DNA of 64,000 nucleotides, taken from assembly GCA_963749365.1 (NCBI GenBank), contig CAVVME010000003.1, positions 1,116,001 through 1,180,000 of the forward strand. Direction: 5' to 3'. A program made the translations under genes and the position numbers. Positions within the stretch are counted from its first letter, which is position 1, and the number at the start of each line of letters is the position of its first letter. Below are positions 27,819 through 37,515 of this stretch, piece by piece. The notes below the pieces were generated by a model. It had not been told where the DNA came from. It saw only the letters and a program-made list of their open reading frames with translations, and made no database searches. The stretch comes from WHSW01 sp963749365 (lineage in GTDB: Bacteria; Actinomycetota; Thermoleophilia; Solirubrobacterales; 70-9).

Positions 27819-27852
27819 CCTGGCCCGAGAGTAGCGAACCGCCGACCCCGCC

Positions 27853-29046
27853 TCAGGCCGCGCAGGCGCCGGTGTCGACCGGCTCCAGCTCTCCCGCCAG
27901 CGCCCGGGCGACGATATCGCCGGGGATCCCGAGCCCGCCCTGAGCGCCCGGGTCGGTCGCGGCCCCGAACACGGTCGCGACCACCCGGCCCTCTTCGTCG
28001 ACGACCGGACCGCCCGAGTTGCCGCTGCGCACGTCGGCGCGGAACGGCGTCATCCGTCGGCGCACCGGCCCGCGCCCGTAGGAGTCCTCGCTGATCACGG
28101 TTCCGGTGCGCCCGAGCCGGGCCGCGGCGAAGGTCAACGGTCCGTTCTCCGGATAGCCGATCACGGCCGCGTCGTCGCCGCGCCGCGCCCGCTCGGCGAG
28201 CTCGAGCGAAGGTCCCGGGAGGCCGGGCGCGGCGAGCAGGGCGAGGTCGTTGCGCGGCTGGTAGTGAACGGCGACCGCATCGACCTCGGTGCCGTCGCGG
28301 GTGGCGACCGAGGTGTCCTCCTCACCCGCGACCACATGGGCGTTGGTGACCACGAGCTCGGGAGCCGCGACCCAGCCCGAGCCGGCGACGCCGAGCCCGC
28401 AGGCGGTGCCGAGCACCCGAACCGTCGCCTCGCCGGCGCTGCGAACCGCCGCGGCGGCGAGGATCCCCTCATCCGGGGGCTCGACGTCGGCGTTAGGACC
28501 GCTGACCACCGGCCTCGGATCGACCCGGCGCAGGACTCGCAGCAGCGGTCCCGACGGGGGCAGGGCCTCGTTCAGCGCGGCGAGGATCGCCGACTGCTGG
28601 ATCGCCTCACGCAGCCGGCGCGCCTCGGCCTCGTCGCTGTGAAGGACGACCGCCCCGATGCTCCAGGCAATCAGCAGCGCCAGGACTGCGAGCAGAAGCG
28701 CGCCGCCGATCCCGTCGAGAACCCCGACCGGGCTGCCGGCAATCCGCCCTCGCAGGGCCCGTCCGAGGCCACCGAGCGCGACCGCGAGCAGGGCGCCTGC
28801 GAGGACCCCGGTCAGCACCGCGACCAGCGGCGCCTCCGGGGCCCGCGCGCCCCCGTCGAGCAGCGCCGGCCCGATTCGCGCGCCGAGCGCGGCCCCGCCG
28901 ACGAATCCGGCGAGGGGCAACGCGCTCGCGAGCAGGCCTCGCTGGTAGCCGACCGCGGCGAGCGCGAGCGCGAAAAGGATGATGCCTGCGTCGACGAGAT
29001 TCAGTTTCCGGCCCCGGAAGCCACTAGCTTGTCTCGCGTGAAGCAC
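27853..29046 (-). CDS. MarP-like membrane serine protease
   Basis: About 397 residues. The N-terminal half is a CvpA-like block of four membrane helices (NLVDAGIILFALALAAVGY onward); the C-terminal half is a trypsin/HtrA-type periplasmic protease with His in VTNAHVVAG, Asp in PRNDLALL and Ser in RSGNSGGPV. Mycobacterial MarP has this architecture and is needed for acid and oxidative stress tolerance through cell-wall hydrolase processing. A pair of cysteines (ACGLGV and the near-terminal DTGACAA) could form the regulatory disulfide seen in MarP. The start is uncertain: GTG 29046 chosen; TTG 29109 or CTG 29004, just before the first helix, are alternatives. Confidence 0.82.
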   Translation of the reverse strand: MLHARQASGFRGRKLNLVDAGIILFALALAAVGYQRGLLASALPLAGFVGGAALGARIGPALLDGGARAPEAPLVAVLTGVLAGALLAVALGGLGRALRGRIAGSPVGVLDGIGGALLLAVLALLIAWSIGAVVLHSDEAEARRLREAIQQSAILAALNEALPPSGPLLRVLRRVDPRPVVSGPNADVEPPDEGILAAAAVRSAGEATVRVLGTACGLGVAGSGWVAAPELVVTNAHVVAGEEDTSVATRDGTEVDAVAVHYQPRNDLALLAAPGLPGPSLELAERARRGDDAAVIGYPENGPLTFAAARLGRTGTVISEDSYGRGPVRRRMTPFRADVRSGNSGGPVVDEEGRVVATVFGAATDPGAQGGLGIPGDIVARALAGELEPVDTGACAA

Positions 29047-29099
29047 GGGTCGCACAGGCGACGCGGCGGCAGGGACGCTACCGGACGGCCGCGACCTCG

Positions 29100-30833
29100 T
29101 TGAATCCAACGCGGCCCAACAGCGAGCGTCAGCACCGGATCCTCACCCGCGCGATCCCCCTGGTCGTGATCGCGGTCCTCGCCTTCGCCGCGGGGGTGGC
29201 GGTGGCGGTCGGGCCCAAGGCGCCCGAGGCGGAGCGCTTCCTCTCGGCCTGGGAACGCGGCGACTTCGCCGCCATGCACGACGAGATCACGCCCGAGGCG
29301 CAGGACGAGTACCCGCTCGAGCGCTTTCGGCGGCTCTACGCCCAGGCCACCCAGACGGCGACGATCGAGGGCATCGAGACCGGCGAGGTGAGCGAGGCCG
29401 ACGAAGGCGCCGTCGCCAGGGTGGACTTCGACAGCTACACCTTCGGGGCGCTGAGCGGCGAGCTCGAGCTGCCGATCAGCGAGGACAGGATCGCCTGGGC
29501 GCCGCAGCTCGTCTTCCCCGGCCTCGCCCCCGACGAGCGGCTCAGCCGCCTCACCCGGGCCCCGCGGCGGGCGCCGATCCTCGCCGCCGACGGAGCCGCG
29601 CTGGCCCAGGGGCCGGCGGCGGCACGCAGCCTCGACACCGCGGCCGCGGCGGTGGTCGGCACGGTCGGCACCCCGACCGGCGCCCAGGCGGAGGAGCTCG
29701 TCCGCCAGGGCTTCCCACCCGGCTCGCTGACCGGGATCTCCGGCCTCGAGCTGGCCTGGAACGAGCGCCTCTCCGGTCGTCCCGGGGGCCAGCTCGTCGC
29801 CGCGAGCGCGGTCGAGGAGAGCGAGTTCGGCGGCGGGCGGGTGCTGGCGACCAGCGAGCCCATCCCCGGCAAGGCCGTGCGAACGACGATCGACCCGGCC
29901 CTCCAGGAGGCGGCCGTGAGCGCGCTCGGGGATCTCTTCGGCGGCGTCGCCGTGCTCGACGCCCGCAAGGGCGACGTGCTGGCGATGGCCGGGATCGCCT
30001 ACTCCTCCCCGCAGCCACCCGGATCGACCTTCAAGGTGATCACCGCGACCGCCGCCCTCGACGCGGAGATCGTCTCGCTCGCGGACGAGTTCCCGGTCGA
30101 GGTCTCCAACTCGCTGATCGGCCGCGAGATCGCCAACGCCCACGACTCGCCCTGCGGCGGGACCTTCGCCGAGACCTTCGCCCACTCGTGCAACACGGTG
30201 TTCGCGCCACTCGGCGCCGAGCTCGGTGGCGAGCAGCTGGTCGAGACCTCGGAGCTGTTCGGCTTCAACCAGACCCCGGAGCTCTTCGATCCCGAGGCGG
30301 CCGCCGTGATCGACCCACCACCGAGCACGATTCCGGTCGACCTCAGCGAGAGCGTCGAGACCGGCGAGTCGGCGATCGGCCAGGGCCAGGTGCTGGCGAC
30401 CCCGCTCGAGATGGCCACGGTCTCGCAGACGATCGCCAACCGCGGGGTCCGCCTGCCGACGCCGATCGCCCGCTCCGACGAGCTGGCGCCCGCGGGCAGG
30501 CCGGTCAAGGTGACCTCGAAGCAGACCGCGGCGATCGTCCGCGACCTGATGATCGGCGTGGTCGAGGACGGGACCGGGATCGCGGCGGCGCTCCCGGGGG
30601 TCCAAGTCGCCGGCAAGACCGGCACCGCCGAGCTCGGCCCGACGGCGCTCTCGACCGGCGACGAGGGAGGGGGTGAGCCAGTGCAGGAGCTCGATGCGTG
30701 GTTCACCGCCTTCGCCCCGGCCGGCGACCCGAAGCTGGCGGTCGCGGTGCTGGTGGTCGACGCCGGCGGCGACGGTGGCGAGGTCGCCGCGCCGATCGCC
30801 GCCCAGGTCCTCTCCACGGGCCTCGGCCTCTAG
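29100..30833 (+). CDS. Penicillin-binding protein (MecA_N-type transpeptidase)
   Basis: A 577-residue class B-like PBP. A single N-terminal membrane anchor (IPLVVIAVLAFAAGVAVAV) is followed by an NTF2-like MecA_N domain (about 40-135), a linker domain and a transpeptidase domain. The catalytic motifs are GSTFKV (SxxK), HSCN (SxN) and AGKTGTAE (KTG). It would cross-link peptidoglycan outside the membrane. TTG 29100 is the only start that keeps the anchor intact. The start regions of this gene and the MarP-like gene face each other, suggesting a shared envelope-related control region. The stop overlaps the convergent lipoprotein stop. Confidence 0.87.
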   Translation: MNPTRPNSERQHRILTRAIPLVVIAVLAFAAGVAVAVGPKAPEAERFLSAWERGDFAAMHDEITPEAQDEYPLERFRRLYAQATQTATIEGIETGEVSEADEGAVARVDFDSYTFGALSGELELPISEDRIAWAPQLVFPGLAPDERLSRLTRAPRRAPILAADGAALAQGPAAARSLDTAAAAVVGTVGTPTGAQAEELVRQGFPPGSLTGISGLELAWNERLSGRPGGQLVAASAVEESEFGGGRVLATSEPIPGKAVRTTIDPALQEAAVSALGDLFGGVAVLDARKGDVLAMAGIAYSSPQPPGSTFKVITATAALDAEIVSLADEFPVEVSNSLIGREIANAHDSPCGGTFAETFAHSCNTVFAPLGAELGGEQLVETSELFGFNQTPELFDPEAAAVIDPPPSTIPVDLSESVETGESAIGQGQVLATPLEMATVSQTIANRGVRLPTPIARSDELAPAGRPVKVTSKQTAAIVRDLMIGVVEDGTGIAAALPGVQVAGKTGTAELGPTALSTGDEGGGEPVQELDAWFTAFAPAGDPKLAVAVLVVDAGGDGGEVAAPIAAQVLSTGLGL

Positions 30834-31369
30834 ATGTCCAGGATCACCTCGCCCAACTCCCCGTCGCTCTCGATCTCGAGCTTCAGCGGTCGGTTCTCGC
30901 TCACCTCGTCGTCGACCGAAAAGATCAGCAGCGAGCCCTGGTTGGGACCGGTCTGCGCGGTGGTGTCGGGCAGCGGCAGCGCCCCCTCGGCGGGCACCGG
31001 GGCACCGATCTCGAGCGCGAACGGGCTCTCGCTCTCGACCGGCAGATACTCGTTCTCGAGCGTGTCCCTGACCACGTAGTCCTCGGCCGAGTCCAGCTGC
31101 TCGTCGGTCTCGTTCTCGATCGTCAGGAAGACGCCGAGGTAGGAGAGCCCGGGTTCCTCGGCCGGCTGTCCGACCAGGTACTCGGCGTCCTCGTTGTCAT
31201 CGGGATTGAGGAAGCGGGTAAGGCTGATGTTGTACGAGAGCTCGCCGAGCTCGATCGGCTCGCCCTCCACGACCTCGGATTCCTCCTCCTCGCCGCACGC
31301 GGCGAGACCCCCGGCGAGCGCGAACGCGGCGAAAACGGCAGCGAGGATCGCGAGCGGACGGCGACTCAT
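30830..31369 (-). CDS. Putative lipoprotein (DUF4352-like)
   Basis: A 179-residue exported lipoprotein. It has a short basic start, a hydrophobic core and the lipobox LAAC at about residues 22-25, after which the mature protein is acidic (EEEESEVVEGE). The remainder, with YLGVFLTIENETDEQ and later beta-rich segments, resembles the immunoglobulin-like DUF4352 domain often found in Gram-positive lipoproteins. It is convergent with the PBP gene, the two stops sharing bases. The ligand or role is unknown. Confidence 0.75.
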   Translation of the reverse strand: MSRRPLAILAAVFAAFALAGGLAACGEEEESEVVEGEPIELGELSYNISLTRFLNPDDNEDAEYLVGQPAEEPGLSYLGVFLTIENETDEQLDSAEDYVVRDTLENEYLPVESESPFALEIGAPVPAEGALPLPDTTAQTGPNQGSLLIFSVDDEVSENRPLKLEIESDGELGEVILDI

Positions 31370-31396
31370 CAGCGCGCAAGCATATGCGACGGCGGC

Positions 31397-31906
31397 TCAG
31401 GCTCCGGTCGCCGGAATTCGGTCCAGCCCGGCGACCGCGACGGGGTCGGGCGAGGCGCCGGTCTCGACGATCGCCTGCAGCCGCTCGAGAGCGCGCTCCC
31501 ACTGGCGGGCGAACGCCCGCGAGGAGCCGAGCAGCTCGCGGGCACGGTCGAAGATCGTCGGCGGCTCGGTCCAGAAGCTGACCTTGGCCTCGCAGGTGCT
31601 CGGTACAGGGCCCTCGGCGAGCTCCCAGACGGTGAATGTGGGAACCCGGTTCGAGCGCCCGCCGTACCCCTGCTCCCGGATCAGGTGCGGCCGCTCGAGC
31701 TCGGTGATCGCCGTGTCGAGCCAGGCGCCCGACTCGCGCAGGCGAAAGCGCGCCGAGGCCCCGACCCCGACCGGGTCGAGGCGGCCGAGCCGGTACTCGG
31801 CCAGGAAGTGGTCGGTGTACGCGGGGCGCCGCGAGAGGTCGCAGAGGAAGTCGAAGACGCGCTCACGGGGAGCGTCGATCGTCACCGTGGCGGAGACGGG
31901 GCGCAT
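31397..31906 (-). CDS. SRPBCC (START-like) family protein
   Basis: A 169-residue polyketide cyclase/SRPBCC-fold protein. ATVTIDAPRERVFDFLCDLS is the typical first strand and helix, and FARQWERALERLQAIVE the long C-terminal helix lining the ligand cavity. The start is ATG 31906, which begins right at the domain; the open frame continues to 31951 but adds only unrelated residues. These proteins bind small hydrophobic ligands or act as cyclases; nothing here identifies the ligand. Confidence 0.78.
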   Translation of the reverse strand: MRPVSATVTIDAPRERVFDFLCDLSRRPAYTDHFLAEYRLGRLDPVGVGASARFRLRESGAWLDTAITELERPHLIREQGYGGRSNRVPTFTVWELAEGPVPSTCEAKVSFWTEPPTIFDRARELLGSSRAFARQWERALERLQAIVETGASPDPVAVAGLDRIPATGA

Positions 31907-31956
31907 TCGAGCCGCGATTCTAGTCGCCCGCCCCGGGCGGAAAGCCCGCAAATACC

Positions 31957-32006
31957 GTCCAACGAGGCTCGGTCCAAATGGACGCTCCGTCCAAACACGT
32001 TAAAAT
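31957..32006 (+). promoter_or_regulatory. Promoter region with three GTCCAA repeats ahead of the FHA gene
   Basis: GTCCAA occurs at 31957-31962, 31972-31977 and 31989-31994, spaced 15 and 17 bases. The middle copy is also half of GTCCA-AA-TGGAC, an inverted repeat. TAAAAT at 32001-32006 is a good -10 box, giving a start near 32013, only about 6 bases before the FHA ATG, so the messenger would be almost leaderless. The repeats lie where an activator or repressor would bind. Confidence 0.45.
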
Positions 32007-32018
32007 CGGCACAAGGCG

Positions 32019-32585
32019 ATGGCCCCCCTGCTCGCGCACCCCCCCTCGAGGCCGATCCATCGGTCCGGCGAGCAGATCTTTGAGAAGCGCGTCGGCTCAC
32101 TGCTCTGCACCCGCTGCGGCTACGCGATCTCGGTCGAGGCGATTGATTCGCTGCCGGAGTGCCCGAACTGTTACGGGCGACGCTTTCGCGACGCCCCGCT
32201 CTTCGATCGGCCGACGGTCGCATCGGTCGCGGTCGAGGCGCCGGTGCGGACGCCGGGCTGGCTGTTCGAGGCCCGCGCGAGCCTCGAGCTGCCAGGCCAT
32301 CACCTCGCCTTCGAGGACGAGGGCGGCCACCGTGTGGTGATCCCGCTGCGATCGGGATGGACCCGGATCGGTCGCAGCGCCGCCGCCGACCTGCAGCTCG
32401 ATCACCCGACCGTCTCACGGCGCCACGCGCTGATCGTGCTCACCGAGGCCGGCGATCTGCGGGGGCTCGACGATCGCAGCCTCAACGGCCTGTTCGTCAA
32501 CGGCGCCCGCGTCGACTGGGCGCCGCTCGGCGACGGCGACGAGCTCGAGATCGGCCGCTACCGCCTCTACATCCTCGAGGCGTAG
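32019..32585 (+). CDS. Zinc-ribbon and FHA-domain protein
   Basis: A 188-residue cytosolic protein. Residues about 30-53 form a small zinc ribbon (CTRCGY ... CPNCYG). Residues about 100-187 form a forkhead-associated domain that binds phosphothreonine, with the conserved IGRSAAADLQL, HPTVSRRHA and LNGLFVNGARV motifs. In actinobacteria such proteins are read-outs of Ser/Thr kinases, but no kinase is in the window. The start has only a weak ribosome site, consistent with near-leaderless translation. Confidence 0.82.
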   Translation: MAPLLAHPPSRPIHRSGEQIFEKRVGSLLCTRCGYAISVEAIDSLPECPNCYGRRFRDAPLFDRPTVASVAVEAPVRTPGWLFEARASLELPGHHLAFEDEGGHRVVIPLRSGWTRIGRSAAADLQLDHPTVSRRHALIVLTEAGDLRGLDDRSLNGLFVNGARVDWAPLGDGDELEIGRYRLYILEA

Positions 32586-32669
32586 GACACTCGATCGGCG
32601 CGCGGCGGGCGGGTCCTGTCGCCCGCGCGTGTCCCCATCCTGCGCCCCGACAGTGCTCGGATGGGGGCC

Positions 32670-32694
32670 CCTCGGCGGGCGCCACCCGCCCGAG
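32670..32694. terminator. Hairpin between convergent FHA and gltB genes
   Basis: CCTCGGCGGG (32670-32679) can pair with CCCGCCCGAGG (32684-32694) across a short loop, with one bulged base. An adjoining weaker stem (CCCATCC with GGATGGG) lies just upstream. There is no T-run, but strong GC stems between convergent genes commonly end transcription in GC-rich bacteria. Confidence 0.4.
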
Positions 32695-32735
32695 GAGCGC
32701 TTGCTCCCGACGCCGAGCCCGCGAGCGGCAGGCGA

Positions 32736-35700
32736 CTACTCGGTTGAGATGTTCGGATCCGCCTGGACGCGCTCCGGCACGATCATCAGGAAGTTCCCCG
32801 AGGCGTCGGCGGCGAGGGTGAGCATCCGCTCGGCCTCGACGTCCTGCCCGCTGGCCCGAAGCTGGTCGGCGTAGTGGCCGAGCAGGTCCTGGACGTCGAG
32901 CTCACCCTCGGCGTCGAGCTCTGAGATGTGGACCTTGGCGCCCTCGCCAAGCCGGCGCGTGATCGTCTCGCGGTCGAGGTTCCAGGCCGGGTTGACCCGG
33001 GCGTAGACACGTCCGCCGGTCATCCCGGCACAGGCCCAGGGCCCGATGTCGCCCATCACCACGGCCCGGCCGGAGGTCATGTACTCAAACGCGAACCCCT
33101 TCGCGTTGGCGCGGTCGACCGGGCAACCGAGCGCGTCGTCGATCGGCTGCACCGGCTCGCCTCCGAGCACGACGTCGGCCCCGGAGAGCCGGATGCAGAA
33201 TCGTGAGTCGGCCGAGCCCTGGACGAACAGGCGCCCGCGCTGGGCCCCGTAGGCGAACGACTTGCCGACCGAGCCGTTGACGCGCTCCCCGTTGCGGTTC
33301 GTGCCCTTGAGGATCGCCACCGTGCCGCCGAGCATCGCCTTGCCGGCCCCGTCTTGGGCCCCGCCCTCGACCCGGACCACGAGCCCGTAGGCGTTGAAGG
33401 CGCCGAAGCCCTGACCGGCGACCGAGCCGCCGTTGAACTCGAGCTCGGCGAGCACGTCCTCGGACCCTTCGGGCGCCCCCTCGTAGAGCCGCGCGCGCGA
33501 GATCGCGCCGGCGAGCTCGGCGCCGAGGACGCGGTCGTTGGCGTCGGTCGGGCGCGGGAACTCGAGCCGGACCCCGGGGCGCTCGGCGATCGCTCCGGCG
33601 AGCGCGGCGATCTCGGACGACGCCTGCTTGGCCTCCATCCGGATCGGTCGCGCCCGCACCAGGCCCGCCTCGGCGCGCGCCTCGGCCGGCTCCTCGTCGG
33701 CGACGGGCATGTCGGCCGGCGCCAGGTCGAGGTACTCCTCCAGCGGCGTGATCAGCTCCGCGAGGTCGATCTCGCCCTCGTGCGCGACCTGCTCGAGCAG
33801 GTCGTAGCGGCCGACCAGGTCCTGGGTGCGCTCGTATCCGAGCTCCGCGGTCAGCGCCGTCACCTCCTCCCCCATCGAGGAGAAGAAGCGGGCGCAGCTT
33901 TCCGCGGCGCTGCTCACCTGCTGGGGGGTGAACTTCTTCAGCCCGTGCTCGGTCGCCTCCTTCGTCGTCTCGATCTGGGTCGCGATCCCGACGTGGCAGG
34001 TGTCCAGCTGGCAGCCGCGGCAGATCGTGCAGCCGAGCGAGACCATCGCCAGGGTGCCGAACCCGATCCGGTTCGCGCCCATGCAGATCAGCTTGACGAC
34101 GTCGTGGGCGTGCCGGTAGCCGCCGTCGGCCCAGATCTCGACCCGGTTGCGGATCCCGGCCTCCATCAGCGCCCGGTGCACGAGCCGGGTGCCGATGTCC
34201 GACGGCAGCCCGACGTGGCGCAGGGCGTGCTGGCGGGCCGCCCCGGTGCCGCCCTCGAACCCCGAGAGGGTGATGATGTCCGCCCCGGCCTTGGCGATCC
34301 CGAGCCCGATCGTGCCGATGTTGGGGACGACCGGGACCTTGACCGAGACGCGGACGTCGGGGTTGACCGTCTTCAGCTCGTCGATCAGCTCGGCGAGGTC
34401 CTCGATCGAGTAGAGGTCGTGGTTGTTCGAGGGCGAGATCAGGTCGGTGCCGGGAGCGGCGTTGCGGGCCGCGGCGACCTTCTCGGAGACCTTCTTGCCG
34501 GGCAGGTGGCCGCCCTCCCCCGGCTTCGCCCCCTGGCCGATCTTGATCTCCGCCACGTAGGAGGCGTTGAGCATCTCCGCCGAGACGCCGAACCGCCCCG
34601 AGGCGACCTGCTGCCCGCGCCACTTGCGGTAGCGGCCGTACATGTCGCGGATCTCGCCCCCCTCGCCGTTGACGCAGAGGATGTTGATCGCCTTCGCCGC
34701 CTCGGCATAGGAGCGGAAGGCGGGCTCGGACTGCGAGCCGAAGCTCATCGACGAGATCACCAGCGGGTAGTCGTGATGGCCGACCCCGGCGTCGACGCGG
34801 TCGGGCTCGATCGGCTCGCGATCGGACCGCAGGCCGATCAGGTGGCGCATCGAGATCGGCGACTGGCGCTCGAGCTCGCGCACCTTCTCCGAGTACTCCT
34901 CGTAGCCGGCGGTGCCGTTGGCGGCCGCGATCGCCGCTTTGTAGACCTTCGGGTAGAAGCGGAAGGTCTTCGCCGGCTTCGCGCCCTCGTCGTGGCCGAT
35001 CAGGATGCGGAGGCGAAGATCGGTGTCGACGTCGAGCTCGGCGAAGCCGACCCCGGCCCTGGTCGAGGCCGCGAACGCCTCGGTCTGAAAGATCTCCGCC
35101 AGCTCGGGCTTGATCCCGATCGAGGAGAACTGGCGCGCGTAGCCACGGACCTCGTGGATGCCGATCGTCGAGATCACCTTCTCGATCCCCTTCGCCAGCG
35201 CCGAGCAGATGTTGCCGACATCCTGGGCGTAGTCGTCGACGCAGACGACCTCCAAGAGCACGTACGGACAGACCCCGTTGGCGCCGAGGCCGAGCGCCAG
35301 GACGACGTCGTGAACGTTGCGAATCGCGGCCGAGCGGAGCACGAGCGAGCAGCGGCGGCGCAGGTTCGGCTCCCCGGGCTCGACCTTGAAGTGCTTCAGC
35401 GCCTGGTCGATCGCCGAGGTGGCCAGGTGCGGGTCGATGTAGCGGCGCTCGCCGTCATAGACGGTGCGGTCGGTGAGCACCAGTAGCTCGGCTCCGTCGC
35501 GGACCCGCTTCACCGCCTCCTGCTTGAGGCGCTCGATCGCCCCGGCGGTGGTCTCGGACTCGAGCAGCGCGATGTCGATCGCCGCGGCGCGGCCGCGGAA
35601 CTCCTCCCACAGGTCCTCGAGCAGCCAGGTCTGGTGGCGACGGGCGATCTCGCGGTAGGTGGAGTCCGAGAGCGGCGCCATCTCGTGATGACCACCGAGC

Positions 35701-37424
35701 ACGACCGGAAACGAGGTCTCGATCGTCTCCGTGTCGGTAGCCGGGTCGTGGGGCGAGGGACGGCGCCCGAACACCGCCCGGGTCGAGAAGTGCTCCATCT
35801 CGCGCTCGCGGTCGATCGCGGGGTTGGTGACCACCGCGACGGTCTCCTTGAAGTAGTCGGCGAGGTTCTGGCGCTCGGGCGAGAGCGCCGCCAGCGGTCC
35901 GTCGTAGCCGAGCGAGCCGATCGGCTCGGCCCCGCTCGACGCCATCTGCTGGCAGAGCTTGAAGTCGTCGCGCTGCCAGCCGAAGCCCGCCAGCACCCGC
36001 TCGTCGACGACGACCGGCTCCGCCGGGCCGGCCGAGGTGTAGCCGGGGATGTCGGTGCCCTCGAGCGGCCCGCCGGTCTCCAGCGCGCGGTCGTAGGAGG
36101 CCGCGCCCTCGGCGCCGGTCCGCTCGATCCAGCGCTGGGCGACCTCGCGCTGCATCTCGGCGTGCTGCCAGAGCCGCGAGCTGCGCTTCTCTGCGTCGAT
36201 CGTGACCATGAACTTCTCCCCCGGCCCGAGTGGCAGCGGCTCGGCGATCATCTCGTCGACGCCGACCACCCCGGGCTCGGAGCTGAAGATGTAGTCGTCG
36301 GGGGTCTCGAGCTTCCACAGCGGGCGCAGCCCGAGCGCGTCGGCCGAGAACACGCACTCCCCGTCGTGGCGGGCGATCAGCGCCACCGGGCCCTGGGCGA
36401 ACGGGCCCATGGCCTCGCGCAGGTACATGTAGAACGGGTGCAGCTCGGCGGGCAGGGTGCGGATCTCGTTGACGACCGGCGGCACGACCATCTCCATCGC
36501 CTCGGCGAGCGACAGGCCCTCGACCCGGATCATGTGGTCGACGGTCCGGTTGAGGTCCTGGGAGTCCGAGCCGCCGGCGGGGATCGCGATCCCGAGCATG
36601 CGCGCCTCCTGGCGCAGCTGCTCGATCGTGTTGATCTCCCCGTTGTGGCCGAGGACCGAGAACGGCTGCACGCGCCGGAAGGACGGCCAGGTGTTGGTCG
36701 AGTAACGGTTGTGGCCGAAGCAGCCGACCGTCTCGAAGCGCTGGTCGCGCAGGTCCGGGTAGTACTCGCCGAGCACCCGGGGCGCGCCCATCACCTTGTA
36801 GACGCAGGTGGTCGCCGAGAACGAGGGAACGTGAAAGCCGAGCTCGGCCTCGAGTCCCGCGGTCAGCCCGAACAGGTCCTGGTCGCGGTTCTCGGCCCCG
36901 GCAAGCAGGCCGCCGAGCTGCCAGAAATGCGGCTCCTCCTCGCGCGCCGTCGCGCCGAGCGCCTGCGATTCGACCTCGCCGAGCCGCTCGGCGAGGATCC
37001 GGAACCCGGCCCTGCCGAGCAGCTCGCGGGCGTCGCGACGCGCCCGCTCGGTGTCCTGCGAGCGCTCGATGAAGACATGGGCGACGGCGAAGGCGGGGTC
37101 GTGGACCAGCGCCGGGCTGTGCCCGCCGGCGCGCACCCCCTCGGCCCAGATCGTGCGCGGGACGTCGACCAGGATCCCGCAGCCGTCGCCCTCGCCGTCG
37201 ACGTTGCCCGCCCGGTGGAGCATCTTCTGCAGGTTGGTGAGCGCCAGGGCGACCGGCTCGCGACTCGGGATCGCGTCCTTGCGCACCGAGGCGTAGATCG
37301 CACAGGCATCGCGGTCCTCGACCGACGGCGGCGAGACCCTCGGGCGCCAGGGCAGATCAGGCGCGTAGCGCTCCGCGGCCGAGAAAGCGGACCGCGGCGG
37401 GCGGCGTTCGGACGGTTGGGGCAA
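32736..37424 (-). CDS. gltB: Glutamate synthase large subunit
   Basis: A 1562-residue ferredoxin- or NADPH-type glutamate synthase alpha subunit, converting glutamine and 2-oxoglutarate to two glutamates. Domains in order: class II amidotransferase with nucleophile Cys41 (DRDACAIYAS), central domain, FMN/synthase domain with the [3Fe-4S] cysteines in CTICRGCQLDTCHVG (C-x5-C-x4-C), and the C-terminal GXGXG beta-helix. The start is TTG 37424, chosen because GGGAGG sits 5 bases upstream; it gives a 40-residue propeptide to be cleaved so Cys41 becomes the N-terminus. No gltD small subunit is in view. The frame stays open about 250 bases further, but without a ribosome site. Confidence 0.9.
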   Translation of the reverse strand: MPQPSERRPPRSAFSAAERYAPDLPWRPRVSPPSVEDRDACAIYASVRKDAIPSREPVALALTNLQKMLHRAGNVDGEGDGCGILVDVPRTIWAEGVRAGGHSPALVHDPAFAVAHVFIERSQDTERARRDARELLGRAGFRILAERLGEVESQALGATAREEEPHFWQLGGLLAGAENRDQDLFGLTAGLEAELGFHVPSFSATTCVYKVMGAPRVLGEYYPDLRDQRFETVGCFGHNRYSTNTWPSFRRVQPFSVLGHNGEINTIEQLRQEARMLGIAIPAGGSDSQDLNRTVDHMIRVEGLSLAEAMEMVVPPVVNEIRTLPAELHPFYMYLREAMGPFAQGPVALIARHDGECVFSADALGLRPLWKLETPDDYIFSSEPGVVGVDEMIAEPLPLGPGEKFMVTIDAEKRSSRLWQHAEMQREVAQRWIERTGAEGAASYDRALETGGPLEGTDIPGYTSAGPAEPVVVDERVLAGFGWQRDDFKLCQQMASSGAEPIGSLGYDGPLAALSPERQNLADYFKETVAVVTNPAIDREREMEHFSTRAVFGRRPSPHDPATDTETIETSFPVVLGGHHEMAPLSDSTYREIARRHQTWLLEDLWEEFRGRAAAIDIALLESETTAGAIERLKQEAVKRVRDGAELLVLTDRTVYDGERRYIDPHLATSAIDQALKHFKVEPGEPNLRRRCSLVLRSAAIRNVHDVVLALGLGANGVCPYVLLEVVCVDDYAQDVGNICSALAKGIEKVISTIGIHEVRGYARQFSSIGIKPELAEIFQTEAFAASTRAGVGFAELDVDTDLRLRILIGHDEGAKPAKTFRFYPKVYKAAIAAANGTAGYEEYSEKVRELERQSPISMRHLIGLRSDREPIEPDRVDAGVGHHDYPLVISSMSFGSQSEPAFRSYAEAAKAINILCVNGEGGEIRDMYGRYRKWRGQQVASGRFGVSAEMLNASYVAEIKIGQGAKPGEGGHLPGKKVSEKVAAARNAAPGTDLISPSNNHDLYSIEDLAELIDELKTVNPDVRVSVKVPVVPNIGTIGLGIAKAGADIITLSGFEGGTGAARQHALRHVGLPSDIGTRLVHRALMEAGIRNRVEIWADGGYRHAHDVVKLICMGANRIGFGTLAMVSLGCTICRGCQLDTCHVGIATQIETTKEATEHGLKKFTPQQVSSAAESCARFFSSMGEEVTALTAELGYERTQDLVGRYDLLEQVAHEGEIDLAELITPLEEYLDLAPADMPVADEEPAEARAEAGLVRARPIRMEAKQASSEIAALAGAIAERPGVRLEFPRPTDANDRVLGAELAGAISRARLYEGAPEGSEDVLAELEFNGGSVAGQGFGAFNAYGLVVRVEGGAQDGAGKAMLGGTVAILKGTNRNGERVNGSVGKSFAYGAQRGRLFVQGSADSRFCIRLSGADVVLGGEPVQPIDDALGCPVDRANAKGFAFEYMTSGRAVVMGDIGPWACAGMTGGRVYARVNPAWNLDRETITRRLGEGAKVHISELDAEGELDVQDLLGHYADQLRASGQDVEAERMLTLAADASGNFLMIVPERVQADPNISTE

Positions 37425-37486
37425 GCGAACCTCCCGGGTTCCGCGCCTTCTCCGAGCGGGCGCGCGACGGGACCAGAGGCGAGCGC

Positions 37487-37492
37487 AGTATA
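37487..37492 (-). promoter_or_regulatory. Possible -10 box for gltB
   Basis: On the minus strand TATACT at 37492-37487 matches five of six -10 positions, and lies about 60 bases upstream of the gltB TTG start in the gap after the ATPase gene. No convincing -35 box is present at the normal spacing, so an activator may be needed or the call may be wrong. Confidence 0.3.
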
Positions 37493-37515
37493 CGGGCGAG
37501 GGCGGTCGGGAGCGA

